Position numbers and translations under genes: made by a program. A stretch of DNA of 64,000 nucleotides from assembly GCF_030014955.1 (NCBI RefSeq), contig NZ_JAGRPV010000001.1, forward strand, positions 6,014,001 through 6,078,000, read 5' to 3'. How positions within the stretch are numbered: the stretch's first letter is position 1; every line of letters starts with the position of its first letter. Below the pieces are notes generated by a model. The model saw only the letters and a list, made by a program, of their open reading frames with translations, did not search any database and was not told the origin of the DNA. Of this stretch, positions 18,109 through 27,339 are shown one piece after another. This DNA comes from Cohnella hashimotonis (GTDB taxonomy: Bacteria; Bacillota; Bacilli; Paenibacillales; Paenibacillaceae).

Positions 18109-19491
18109 TTAATTGTCAAACCACGTGTTCTCGCTCCAGATCTTGTTCATCGCTTTGTTGAAATCCGGGGCGGCATATTCGCCCGTCAGCAGGTTAGCGC
18201 CTTCCGTGGACATCTCGGCCGACGTCCGCGCATCCAGCGAGTTCAGTGCCATCGAAGCGATCTTGTTCGGGATCGGATTGTACCAGTCCACGAACTTCTG
18301 CATCAGCGGGCTCTTGTCCGCGGGGGTGTTGCCCGTCTGCAGGGCGATCGGCGCTCCGGTCGTCTCGAAGTACAGGGCATCCGCCATGGCGAGGAACTCG
18401 GCCAGCTTGACCGCCTCTTCCGGGTGCTTGGTCTTGCCGCTCACCGCATAGCCGTTCAGCGGAGAACCCCAGAACTGCACCGATTTCGTCGGGTCGTACT
18501 TGTCGCCGGCGCTCGGGAACGGGAAGAAATCGACCGTCTCGTCTTTCGCGAGATTCGGCAGCTCCCATGTGAACATCATGAGCATAGCGGCCTTTTTGGA
18601 CGTGAACATCTCCATCGCCGGTCCGTAATCCAGGTTGGCGATGCCGTCCGGGAACACGCCTTCCTTGACCATCTTCTCGATCCGGGCCGCTCCCTCCTGG
18701 ACGGATGGGTTATCGAAGTTCGTTTTGTTGCTCACGAGGTCCGCCATCGCCTGCGGATCGCCGATCTGGATCATCTGCTGCAGCATGAAGAGCTTCACGC
18801 CCCATCCGTCCTTGCCGGGCGTAACCGCCGGCACCATGCCTTTGCCCTTGAGCGTCTTCGAGATTTGGAGGAACTCGTCGAACGTAGCGGGCGCCTTGAC
18901 CCCGGCTTGCTCGAACATATCTTTATGGTAGAAGATCACCGGCGTAAAGTACGTGTCGGCCCCCGAAGAGAGGCTGTAAATCTTGCCGTCGACGTGCTTC
19001 AGCGCATCCGGCACCGCATACTTGCTCAGGAAGCCGTCATTGGAGATGTAGGAGGTCAGGTCCATGATGCTGCCCGTGCTCTTCAGCGGCGTGAAGTAGC
19101 CTGCGTCGTTCCAGAAGACGTCCGGCATATCCTCCGACGCGTTTAACGTCTTCAATTTGTTCGCCATATCCTCGCCGCCGCCGCCGGGCTCGAATTCGAC
19201 CTCCAGATTCGGCAGCGCTTCCGCAATCTTCGGCTTAATATACTTATCCATGATGTTGTTGCGATTCTCGTCAGTCGTAATGGTAATGACCCTCATTTTG
19301 ATCTTTTTGCCGTCCGTCCCCGCGCTCTCCTTGGCGCTCTCCGTGGGGGCTGCTTCCGAACTCCCCGCCGCGACCGACGGGCTGTCGGACGGCTTGCTGT
19401 TGCTGTTTTCATTTTTGCCGCTGCATGCCGACAGTACCAGCAAAGCGCCCGCCATAAGGATCGCAGCCTTTGCCATTGAATTGTTTTTCAT
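18109..19491 (-). CDS. Sugar ABC transporter substrate-binding lipoprotein (second cassette)
   Basis: This is a 460-residue exported binding protein. The lipobox LLVLSACSG is near residue 20, then comes a Ser/Glu-rich linker and a CUT1-type SBP_bac_1 fold (ITTDENRNNIMDKYIKPKI; later KAAMLMMFTWELPNL). The GGGGAGG ribosome site lies 5 nt from the ATG. A perfect cre box lies about 50 nt upstream. The kinase and regulator at 19890-23350 precede it on the same strand and probably control it. The ligand is unknown. Confidence 0.92.
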   Translation of the reverse strand: MKNNSMAKAAILMAGALLVLSACSGKNENSNSKPSDSPSVAAGSSEAAPTESAKESAGTDGKKIKMRVITITTDENRNNIMDKYIKPKIAEALPNLEVEFEPGGGGEDMANKLKTLNASEDMPDVFWNDAGYFTPLKSTGSIMDLTSYISNDGFLSKYAVPDALKHVDGKIYSLSSGADTYFTPVIFYHKDMFEQAGVKAPATFDEFLQISKTLKGKGMVPAVTPGKDGWGVKLFMLQQMIQIGDPQAMADLVSNKTNFDNPSVQEGAARIEKMVKEGVFPDGIANLDYGPAMEMFTSKKAAMLMMFTWELPNLAKDETVDFFPFPSAGDKYDPTKSVQFWGSPLNGYAVSGKTKHPEEAVKLAEFLAMADALYFETTGAPIALQTGNTPADKSPLMQKFVDWYNPIPNKIASMALNSLDARTSAEMSTEGANLLTGEYAAPDFNKAMNKIWSENTWFDN

Positions 19492-19539
19492 CGTTTGCCT
19501 CCCCTGCGTATCGACCTTTTCTTAAAGTTGACGCGTCTT

Positions 19540-19553
19540 TGAAAGCGATATCA
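19540..19553 (-). promoter_or_regulatory. Consensus cre (CcpA) site upstream of the second binding protein
   Basis: TGAAAGCGATATCA (plus-strand reading) matches TGWAANCGNTNWCA at every position. It lies 49-62 nt upstream of the ATG at 19491, so catabolite repression of this importer is likely. Confidence 0.75.
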
Positions 19554-19687
19554 ACCTTGAATTTATCTTACGAATCTTCCCAATTTTAGTACAGAGATTA
19601 TTCTCGGCCCGGAAGTAAAATTGACGGCAAAAAATGAAACTGTCGCAAACTTCAGCCTAATCGCCACGGTTCGCCCACGACGTCCGC

Positions 19688-19769
19688 CATGTGGTGTCGT
19701 GCAGCGCCTCTTTGCCCCGGCCGGCGCCACTATCACGCCCATGTGGCGTCGTACAGCGCCTCTTCGCCC
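19688..19769. repeat. Two 30-nt copies with a 52-nt period
   Basis: Copies at 19688-19717 and 19740-19769 (core GTCGTGCAGCGCCTCTT) differ at 3 of 30 positions. They lie in the 398-nt gap between the regulator and the binding protein and have no coding frame with a ribosome site. Confidence 0.65.
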
Positions 19770-19839
19770 AAACCCCAGTGCCGCGAACCAGCGCAACAAG
19801 CGGCGACCAGTGGGGTGCCTACCGCCAAAACGCAAAACA

Positions 19840-19870
19840 GGATGAAGCGCGGCGTCGGCCTGCTTCATCC
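19840..19870 (-). terminator. Terminator after the second response regulator
   Basis: GGATGAAGC (19840-19848) and GCTTCATCC (19862-19870) form a 9-bp stem about 20 nt past the stop codon. On the minus strand TGTTTTG follows. It separates the two-component genes from the transporter operon. Confidence 0.75.
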
Positions 19871-19889
19871 CGTTTCGTTCGAACGAGCT

Positions 19890-21494
19890 TTAACCCATCT
19901 TGTTGATATACTTGCTCGGGGGAATGCCCATATACTTTTTGAAACACTTCCCGAAATAATTGGCATCCGCGTATCCCACCCGCGTGGCTACGACCTGGAT
20001 GACCGTATCCCCCCGGTCGAACAGTTCCTTTGCTTTCATGATCCGCGTTTCGGTCAGATAGTCGTTAATGGTGACCGTCGTTTCCTTTTTGAACACAAAG
20101 CAGAGATGGTTGTAATTCATATGTACGCTTTTGGCAATATCTTCGATTCTCAGCTCTTCATTCCCATAGTGACTCGCAATGTACGCTTTAACTTCCTCGA
20201 TGACTTTGGCGGAACGATTCGGTTTGCGGCGATGCACATGGTCCATTACTTTTAATATCAAGGCACGAATCCAGCCTTCCAGCTCGGTTAAGGTTTTCAT
20301 CTGCTGCACGCGCTGAAGCATATCGGGCTGCGATTCCTGCCCGAACACGTCCTCGAAGCTTTGCGACGCTTCGGCCAGAAACTCCACGCAAGTCGATACG
20401 ATCTCCATGCCGGCGAGCAGCAGCATTTCGATCGAGGCCTGCTTGGCGCGGACATGCCCGAAAAAATCCGCAAGCCACGCTTCCGTCTCGGACGGGTTGC
20501 CGACGCGCATGCCCATCAGCAAACCGCTCCTTTTTTCCACCGGGAACAAACTGACGTTCATGCCGGTCTCCGGCGCTGCGGCATACGCGAATACTTCGTC
20601 GCCCCCCATCACAAACCTGCGCTTCAAGGCAAGCAGCGCTTCCTTGTAAGAACCCGAGATCGCAGCCAACGATCGGCAGGCGCCCCCGATCCCGATCGTT
20701 GCCGAGCACGGCAGCTCGCGAACCTTGTCGCGAATCGTTCTGCACATGGCTTCCAGTGCGTCGGACGAGCCGTCCGGCGATCCGACGACGAGGACGAGAC
20801 GGTCCTCATAATCGCGGCAGACGGCACACGGGTAAGCGCTCTCCATCTCGCGCTGCGCGATCGCCTGAACGGCAGCCTTGCGCGCCAGCGGGTCCTCTTC
20901 GCGATTCCAATCGTCGCAAGGGTCCAGATCGATCGCGACCGCCGAATAATAGGGCCCCTTCAGATCGATTCCGAGGGATGCCAACCGCTCCTGACCCGAC
21001 GCCGCTGCCGCCTGGCCGTTCCCCTGCAGCAAACCGTTCAGCACCTGCTCTTTTAAGACAGGCAAGCTGTCTCTCGCTTTCTTCCTCAGATCCTCAAGCT
21101 CCATCCGGCCCATACGCTCCGTTTGAATCTGTTCCTTCATGTCCAGCAGGGAGCCCCGGAGTTCTCCCTCGTTAATCGGCTTCAGCACGTAATCGAACAC
21201 GCCCAGATGCACGGCTTGCCTGGCATAGACAAATTCGCTGTGCCCCGACAGCACCATAAATTTCGTATCCTGATCCCGCTGCTTCGCTTTTTGAATAAAT
21301 TCGATGCCGTCCATGATCGGCATATTCATATCGACCAGCACGACATCGGGCTGTAACTCGGGCAGGAGCGCCAGCGCTTCCGCCCCGTTTTTCGCTTCCC
21401 CGGCAATCTGAAAGCCCAGGTCCGTCCACGGAAGCGATATTTTCAAGGCTTGCCTGAAGTAATACTCGTCGTCTACGATAAGCACCTTATACAT
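19890..21494 (-). CDS. YesN-type response regulator with AraC output (second cassette)
   Basis: This 534-residue protein has an N-terminal receiver (IVDDEYYFRQAL; phosphorylated Asp in VVLVDMNMP; Lys in VLKPINE). A long middle region of about 300 residues follows, then a C-terminal AraC double helix-turn-helix (LRIEDIAKSVHMNYNHLCFV; VATRVGYADANYFGKCF). The AGGAGG site is 7 nt before the ATG. It lies 68 nt after its kinase and upstream of the transporter it probably activates. Confidence 0.92.
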   Translation of the reverse strand: MYKVLIVDDEYYFRQALKISLPWTDLGFQIAGEAKNGAEALALLPELQPDVVLVDMNMPIMDGIEFIQKAKQRDQDTKFMVLSGHSEFVYARQAVHLGVFDYVLKPINEGELRGSLLDMKEQIQTERMGRMELEDLRKKARDSLPVLKEQVLNGLLQGNGQAAAASGQERLASLGIDLKGPYYSAVAIDLDPCDDWNREEDPLARKAAVQAIAQREMESAYPCAVCRDYEDRLVLVVGSPDGSSDALEAMCRTIRDKVRELPCSATIGIGGACRSLAAISGSYKEALLALKRRFVMGGDEVFAYAAAPETGMNVSLFPVEKRSGLLMGMRVGNPSETEAWLADFFGHVRAKQASIEMLLLAGMEIVSTCVEFLAEASQSFEDVFGQESQPDMLQRVQQMKTLTELEGWIRALILKVMDHVHRRKPNRSAKVIEEVKAYIASHYGNEELRIEDIAKSVHMNYNHLCFVFKKETTVTINDYLTETRIMKAKELFDRGDTVIQVVATRVGYADANYFGKCFKKYMGIPPSKYINKMG

Positions 21495-21562
21495 GACCGA
21501 TCCTCCTGTTCCCCGCCCGGAGCGGGTCGTCGTAACATTAGCTTAACGGTTCGCGCAACGCG

Positions 21563-23350
21563 CTATAGACGTCTCAGAGGCAATACGATCGTTATCTTCG
21601 TGAAGGCGTCATACTCGCTTTCCACTTTCGGCCCGTATCTCTCTCCGTACAGCATGCGGATCCGGTCGGCTACGCTCCTGAATCCGAATCCGCTTCTTTC
21701 CTTGGTCATCATCGCCTGGATTTGATCTTCGCGCATGCCGACCCCATTGTCGAAAATTTCGATGTGCACGTCTTCGCCCACTCGCCGGCCCCCGATGCGT
21801 ACGAATCCTTTTTCGCTTTTCATCTTCAGTCCGTGATAGATCGCATTTTCCACGAGAGGCTGCAAGGTCAGCTTCGGAATGGAATAGGTCATGATCTCGT
21901 CGTCGATCTCCATCGTGTACGCCATATATTCCACGTAACGCAGCTGCTGAATTTCCAGATAGCTTGCCGTTAAACGCATCTCGTCTTTGATCGAAATAAT
22001 ATCGTTCCCGTTGCTTAGCGAAACTTTATAAAATTCCGCCATATATTGCGCTGCCGTTATCGCTTCTCTCCCCATGTTCAGCTTGATGAGCGAGATGATG
22101 GTTTCAACCGTATTGTAAAAAAAATGCGGCTTGATTTGGGACTGCAGCAATTTAAATTCGATCTCGGCCTTCGTTTTCTGCTTCTCCGTGTTCTCGGCCA
22201 TCAGCGCTTCAATGCGATCCATTAAATTGTTGAACCCGTCGCTTAAATACCCGATCTCGTCTCTGGACTGGTACGCGCTTCTGACCTGCATCTTGCCCGT
22301 CCGAATCTCTCTCATCGTCTTGGCGAGGCGAAAAATGGGACGCGTGATCGAACGGGACAGCAAAAAGGAAACGATCAATGCGAGCAGCAAACATACGGCG
22401 CCGATTCCAATGATCAACTGGTTGATTTTCTTGCGTTCCAGCGTGATCTCGTCGATCGGAATCGTGCTTACGATCGTCCATTGGAGCGGTGTGAAGCGCT
22501 GCGTGGATACGAGCATCCGCTTGCTGCCGCTGGTTTGCGTAAAGCTGACGTCTTTTTGTCCGAAGTCGGGAATGGCGATGGAGAACGCTTCGTCGAATTT
22601 ACGGTACAGCAAATCTTTGTTTTTGGCGGAAATGATGCTGCCCTCTGCGTCTAAGATGTAAAACTGTCCGCCCTTATGGTTTTTTCCCTCCTCATAGATC
22701 GAAGTGATGACGTCTTCTTTGACGTACAAAAAAACGCGTCCGATCGTTTTTCCCGTATCTTTGTGAACGACCGTCTTGGATACCGCAAATACGTTGTCTT
22801 CTCCCTCGTACCTGAATTTGAAGCGGATCAGACCGGTCCAGACGGGCAAGTAGAAACGATCCGCGCGCTCGTCCCCGTCGCCGAACAGGCGGGAGGCGTA
22901 TTCATTATCGGCAAAGCCCACGTCCACCCATTGACGATTGGCGGTCAGAATGCTTACCGCTTTGATTTTGGTGTTCGGCTCCACGATGTTGCTGATCGTT
23001 TCGGAGAGAATTTTATTCATGGAAAGGTTGCTGAGTCCTGCCACAGGCTTGTGCGCATAGGAATCGTTATTCAACAGCAAGTCGTTATAAAGCACGTTTT
23101 GCAAGCGATAATCGCTCGCCAGAATTTTGGAATAGTCTTCGATCGTCGATAACAGCGTTTGCAGGTTATTCCTGATCAGCACAAGCTCCCGCGAGGAATC
23201 GTTGACAGCCTTCTCGATGATGGCTTTCTGCGAGATGTTGTTGGTGAAGATCGATTGGCTCGATATAAAAAACACGATGATCAGCAGGTTCGCAATAAAA
23301 ATCTTATTATGGATGGATATGCCGCTCACATATTTTGTAAGCCCTTTCAC
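21563..23350 (-). CDS. YesM-type sensor histidine kinase (second cassette)
   Basis: This is a membrane kinase of 595 residues. It has a first transmembrane segment near 17-35 (IFIANLLIIVFFISS), an external sensor, and a second segment near 313-332 (LIIGIGAVCLLLALIVSFLL). A HAMP region follows. The phosphoacceptor His is in QIKPHFFYNTVETI, and the ATPase domain has QPLVENAIYHG, DNGVGM and GFGFRSV. It starts at a GTG with a weak AGGAAG site about 13 nt upstream. It heads the second kinase-regulator pair. Confidence 0.92.
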   Translation of the reverse strand: MKGLTKYVSGISIHNKIFIANLLIIVFFISSQSIFTNNISQKAIIEKAVNDSSRELVLIRNNLQTLLSTIEDYSKILASDYRLQNVLYNDLLLNNDSYAHKPVAGLSNLSMNKILSETISNIVEPNTKIKAVSILTANRQWVDVGFADNEYASRLFGDGDERADRFYLPVWTGLIRFKFRYEGEDNVFAVSKTVVHKDTGKTIGRVFLYVKEDVITSIYEEGKNHKGGQFYILDAEGSIISAKNKDLLYRKFDEAFSIAIPDFGQKDVSFTQTSGSKRMLVSTQRFTPLQWTIVSTIPIDEITLERKKINQLIIGIGAVCLLLALIVSFLLSRSITRPIFRLAKTMREIRTGKMQVRSAYQSRDEIGYLSDGFNNLMDRIEALMAENTEKQKTKAEIEFKLLQSQIKPHFFYNTVETIISLIKLNMGREAITAAQYMAEFYKVSLSNGNDIISIKDEMRLTASYLEIQQLRYVEYMAYTMEIDDEIMTYSIPKLTLQPLVENAIYHGLKMKSEKGFVRIGGRRVGEDVHIEIFDNGVGMREDQIQAMMTKERSGFGFRSVADRIRMLYGERYGPKVESEYDAFTKITIVLPLRRL

Positions 23351-23485
23351 TTTGGAATAGCTTCCTTTCTTCGAAAGATAAGCAAGCGGTATATTCTAAA
23401 GTATCGGCAGATCCGCGCGGCCTGTCAACTTGAATTTTCCAGAACGAGCGTTCGCCCGGAAGCGACATTTTCCGCGCTCCGCAGC

Positions 23486-23518
23486 AAAGCCGCCGAGCGC
23501 TTCCGCGCCGGCGGCTTT
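23486..23518 (-). terminator. Terminator after the third binding protein
   Basis: AAAGCCGCCG (23486-23495) and CGGCGGCTTT (23509-23518) form a 10-bp stem 18 nt past the stop codon of the binding protein. It separates the third cassette from the second kinase gene. Confidence 0.8.
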
Positions 23519-23536
23519 CCTTTGCCAATCTACGAT

Positions 23537-25150
23537 TTACTTGCCCAGAAACGCATTCAGCTGCTTCTGCTTCTCGGCGATGATCGCGTCGAGACCGTTC
23601 GCCTTGAGCTTTTTGTAATACTCGTCGGCCTTGGCCGGATCGATCGAGCCGGTATCGAGGCCCGGGTCGTACTGCTTGCGGATGTTGGACTCGACCGACA
23701 CCTGCGACTTGACCGGCTCCGCGTTAAACGTGAAGCCGAGGCCCGGCGAGTTGTGCGCGCCTTCGTTGAACTTCTTGAACTGCTCCCACTTGTCCGGCGC
23801 TTCCGTGTTCCAGACGTAGTTCAGGAATTGGCTGCCCAGCATCCAGGTCGCGCCGATCGCATAGTTGCCCGTATTGTCGGTCGGCGTGATGATCTCGCCG
23901 CTCTTCGTATAATGATCGCCCTCGATGCCGAAGTTGAGCAGGTTGTTCAGGTACTTGTCGGTGTGCAGCAGGTCGATGAACATCATCGCGCGCTCCGGAT
24001 CGCCCGACGTGGTTGAGATACCGAGCATCGAGCCGGCCGTGTCGCTCGTCGCGACGGTGCGGTCCGTCATCGCGACCTGCGCCAGCTTGCCTGCGAGACC
24101 GGTCGCGTTCGCCGTCTCGGCGTCCTTGCCCGGCTTGAGCGCCGAGGTCATCATGAACACGTTGCCCTTCTTCATGGCATCGTTGCCGCTCAATTGCGTC
24201 GTCGCCGCGTCTTTGTTGATATAGCCCTTTTTGAAGAAATCGCGGGTGATCTCCAGCGTCTCCTTGTAGCGCGGCAGCTCGTTGCGCGGCTTGACCGTCG
24301 TCTCGTCGCCGTCCTTCATGATGGCGCCTTCGATCGTATTGTCGCCCAGGAAGTCGTACTTGGCAAAGTAATGCGAGTTGAAGTTATCCCCGTCGCGCAG
24401 GAATACCGGCGTCATCTCGGGCTTCTCGGCCTTCACCTTGGCGAGGACAGGCTCGAGGTCCGCGATCGTCTTGGCCGCCATCAACTGATCGGTGACGCCC
24501 AGCTCGTCGGCGATATCCTTGCGGAAGATGATGCCGCCCTGCTCCGCGAGCTCCTTGTTCGTCGGGATGCCATAGTTGAACCCGTTGATCTTGGCGCCCG
24601 TCAGGAACGCTTCCGGCAGCGTGGACAAAATGTCCTGGCCGTACTTTTCGAGCAGGTTGCCGTGCTTGCCGTTCGGGTCGTTCAGCGGCAGGAAGGCGCC
24701 CTTGGCGACATTGGTCGCATGACCGTTCCAGCTGGCGGTGAAGATGATGTCCATCGGATCGCGGGAAGCGATTGCAAGATTCATCTTGTTGTCCCATTGA
24801 CCCCAGTCGACCAGGTTGATATCGAGCGTCGCGTTGATCTTTTCTTTGAGATATTTGTTGATCTCGGCCTCGACCTTCGCCTCGTCCTTGGGCGGCGTGC
24901 CGGGCAGGTACAGCGTCAGCTTGTATTCCTTGAGATCCGATGCCGCCGCGGACGGAGACGCGGCATCGGATGCGGAGGCGCTCGCCGATGCGGAGCCGCT
25001 GGCGGATGCCTTCGGCGAAGCGGATGCCGAAGAAGAAGCGGACGCGTCGGCGCCTTTGTTGTTGTCGTTGTTGCCGCCGCAGCCTGCGAGCACGACGGAG
25101 AGCGCCGCGAGGGCGAGCGCGGACTTGCCGAGCCTGGTTTGCACGAACAT
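23537..25150 (-). CDS. LplA-like substrate-binding lipoprotein (third cassette)
   Basis: This is an exported binding protein of about 537 residues. The lipobox LSVVLAGCGG is near residue 22. A long Ala/Ser linker follows (many DASAS-type repeats), then a fold of the LplA/YtcQ size class (TLYLPGTPPKDEAKVEAEI; DIIFTASWNG). The ATG at 25150 has GGGAGG 8 nt upstream. The longer frame to 25225 adds a non-signal stretch. It is the last gene of the permease pair upstream. Its size and partners resemble importers of oligosaccharides from pectin-type polymers, but the ligand is not known. Confidence 0.9.
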   Translation of the reverse strand: MFVQTRLGKSALALAALSVVLAGCGGNNDNNKGADASASSSASASPKASASGSASASASASDAASPSAAASDLKEYKLTLYLPGTPPKDEAKVEAEINKYLKEKINATLDINLVDWGQWDNKMNLAIASRDPMDIIFTASWNGHATNVAKGAFLPLNDPNGKHGNLLEKYGQDILSTLPEAFLTGAKINGFNYGIPTNKELAEQGGIIFRKDIADELGVTDQLMAAKTIADLEPVLAKVKAEKPEMTPVFLRDGDNFNSHYFAKYDFLGDNTIEGAIMKDGDETTVKPRNELPRYKETLEITRDFFKKGYINKDAATTQLSGNDAMKKGNVFMMTSALKPGKDAETANATGLAGKLAQVAMTDRTVATSDTAGSMLGISTTSGDPERAMMFIDLLHTDKYLNNLLNFGIEGDHYTKSGEIITPTDNTGNYAIGATWMLGSQFLNYVWNTEAPDKWEQFKKFNEGAHNSPGLGFTFNAEPVKSQVSVESNIRKQYDPGLDTGSIDPAKADEYYKKLKANGLDAIIAEKQKQLNAFLGK

Positions 25151-25270
25151 GGGTATTGCCTCCCTTTTCATAGTGAGTACAGCTGTATATGCGTGAACCG
25201 GCCGGTAACCGGGTTCAGCCTGCAAGTGGGGTCCGGCAGCCGCCTCGTAGGGCGACGGCAGGATTCCGGT

Positions 25271-26200
25271 TCAGCCCTTGACGGCGCCGACGGTGAGCCC
25301 CTGGATGAAGTAGCGCTGGAAAAACGGATAGATGAAGATGATCGGTCCGATTCCGACGACGGCCATCGCCATCCGGGCTGTCTCGCTCGGCATCTGGAAG
25401 TTCGGATTCGCCTGCATGATCGCCGAGTACGCCTGGGAGTTCGAGCTTAAATATGCGATATCGAGCAGCGTCTTGTACATGCGGAATTGGATGCTCATCG
25501 GCCCTTCCTGGTTGATGAAGAGAAGGCTCAGGAACCAGTCGTTCCAATAATTCAGCGTGCACAGCAGTCCGACCGAGGCGAGCACGGGCAGCGACAGCGG
25601 CAGCACGATCCGGACGAAGGTGCGCAGCTCGCCCGCTCCGTCGATCTTGGCCGATTCGATAAGCGCCGGCGGGATCGAGCCTGAGAAAAACGTGCGGATC
25701 AGGATGACGAAAAACCCCTGGACGAACATCGGCAGCATGAGGACGAGCATCGTATTTTGCAAATGAAGCCCTTGCTTGTAAGTCAGGTAGAACGGCACGA
25801 GTCCGCTGTTGAACAAAATCGTGAAAAACACGATGAAGGAAAAGATGCCGCGGTGCTTGAAGTCTCGCCGCGAGATCGGGTACGCGTACAGCGTCATGAT
25901 GGAGAGCGCGACGAGCGTGCCCACGACGGTGACGAAGATCGACACGCCGTAGGAATGGACGATCGGCTTCCAGTCGTTCAGCAGAAAATCGTAGGCGCCC
26001 AGGCTGAATTTTTTCGGCCAGATGTTATAGCCTTCGACCGTCACCGTCCGTTCGTCGGACAGCGAGACGGCCACGACGATGAGCAACGGGATGACGCAGA
26101 GCGCGCTGTAAATCCAGAAGACCGTATTGATGACGGCATTGGTGCCGGCGGAGATTTCGTTCGCGTTAAACTTTCGTTTTCGGATGGCGCTGGTTGCCAT
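25271..26200 (-). CDS. LplC-like ABC transporter permease (third cassette)
   Basis: This is a permease of 309 residues from the ATG at 26200 (MATSAIRKRKF), which has AGGAGGAACC just upstream. It ends in the conserved FFQRYFIQGLTVGAVKG tail typical of MalG-type permeases. The EAA loop ALIESAKIDGAGELRTFVRI is near residue 190. A much longer open frame continues upstream in this reading frame to 28201, but that part is a shadow of the neighbouring permease and regulator. It works with the permease at 26239-27243. Confidence 0.9.
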   Translation of the reverse strand: MATSAIRKRKFNANEISAGTNAVINTVFWIYSALCVIPLLIVVAVSLSDERTVTVEGYNIWPKKFSLGAYDFLLNDWKPIVHSYGVSIFVTVVGTLVALSIMTLYAYPISRRDFKHRGIFSFIVFFTILFNSGLVPFYLTYKQGLHLQNTMLVLMLPMFVQGFFVILIRTFFSGSIPPALIESAKIDGAGELRTFVRIVLPLSLPVLASVGLLCTLNYWNDWFLSLLFINQEGPMSIQFRMYKTLLDIAYLSSNSQAYSAIMQANPNFQMPSETARMAMAVVGIGPIIFIYPFFQRYFIQGLTVGAVKG

Positions 26201-26238
26201 GGTAGGTTCCTCCTTCTGTGATCGCGGGCGGCGGCGCC

Positions 26239-27243
26239 TTAGAACAAGGCGTCTTCCTTGCTGATGCGTCTGACGACCAGATTCGCGCCCAGCACAAGGA
26301 TGAAGCCGATGACTGCCTGGTAAAGGCCGGCCGCCGAGGACATCCCGATATCGCCCGAGACGAGGAAGCCTTGATACACGTACGTGTCGATGACCAGCGT
26401 CTTGTCGTAGAGCGCGCCGGCATTGCGCGTCACCTGGAAGAACAGGCCGAAGTCCGCGTAGAAAATCCGGCCGATCTGCAGCAGCGTCATCGTTATGATG
26501 ACCGGGCGGATGAGCGGGATCGTGATCGTCCAGATCTGCCTCCACTTGGTCGCCCCGTCCATATGGGCTGCTTCGTAGTATTCGTTGTCGATGCCGACGA
26601 TCGCTGCGAGGAAGATAACCGCGTAGTAGCCGATGCCCTTCCACGTGTTGACGAGCGGCAGGATGACGGGCCACCATTTCGAATCCGAGTACCAGTCGAT
26701 CGGCTCGGCGCCGAACCAGGGCAGGACGAATTTGTTCAGAATGCCGATGTCGGGGTTGAGGAACGCGTACACGAGATACGAGAGGATGATCCACGACATG
26801 AAGTAGGGCAGAAAGAGGACCGTCTGATGCAGCTTGGACAGCGTCCGGTTGCGCATGACGTTCAGCGCGATCGCGATCCCCACGCCGATGATCGTGTTGA
26901 GGACGATGAACGCGGCGTTGTACGCCATCGTGTTGCGCGTGATGACCCAGGCGTCGCTGCTCGCGAACAAATACTTGAAGTTGCCCCAGCCGACCCACGG
27001 ACTGTCCATGAAGTTCTGAATGAAGCTCGGCGACGCGTACGTCATCTGCTTGAACGCGATCAGCGCACCTGCCATCGGAATATAGTTGTTGACGATCAGC
27101 ACGATCAAGGCCGGCGCCATCATCAAGTAAAACACGCCGTACCTTTTCCAGTAGCCCTGATTCAGCGTCTTCGCCCTGACCGCTTTGCGCACGGGCTTGT
27201 CGATCGCGGCCGGCACGGTTGGCGTGGCCTGCTCCATCTCCAT
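26239..27243 (-). CDS. LplB-like ABC transporter permease (third cassette)
   Basis: This is a permease of 334 residues with a charged cytoplasmic N-terminus and six hydrophobic segments (first GVFYLMMAPALIVLIV). The EAA-type loop EYYEAAHMDGATKWRQIW is near residue 210. The ATG at 27243 has GAGGG 7 nt upstream. The GTG at 27246 is directly next to it. It follows the response regulator by 96 nt and leads the permease-permease-binding protein order, which is the reverse of the other two cassettes. Confidence 0.9.
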   Translation of the reverse strand: MEMEQATPTVPAAIDKPVRKAVRAKTLNQGYWKRYGVFYLMMAPALIVLIVNNYIPMAGALIAFKQMTYASPSFIQNFMDSPWVGWGNFKYLFASSDAWVITRNTMAYNAAFIVLNTIIGVGIAIALNVMRNRTLSKLHQTVLFLPYFMSWIILSYLVYAFLNPDIGILNKFVLPWFGAEPIDWYSDSKWWPVILPLVNTWKGIGYYAVIFLAAIVGIDNEYYEAAHMDGATKWRQIWTITIPLIRPVIITMTLLQIGRIFYADFGLFFQVTRNAGALYDKTLVIDTYVYQGFLVSGDIGMSSAAGLYQAVIGFILVLGANLVVRRISKEDALF

Positions 27244-27339
27244 CACGTTCCCTCTGTTCTTTGGTCTGTGAGGTTATTGTACCGGGCAGGCGGGCGCGCC
27301 ATCTATCTACTGGGATGACCGAGATAGCATTATTGTGAC

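Noticed and set aside
24194..25450. A plus-strand open frame of 418 codons opposite the third binding protein
   Set aside because: Very high Arg content, no ribosome site, fully antisense to a clear lipoprotein gene.
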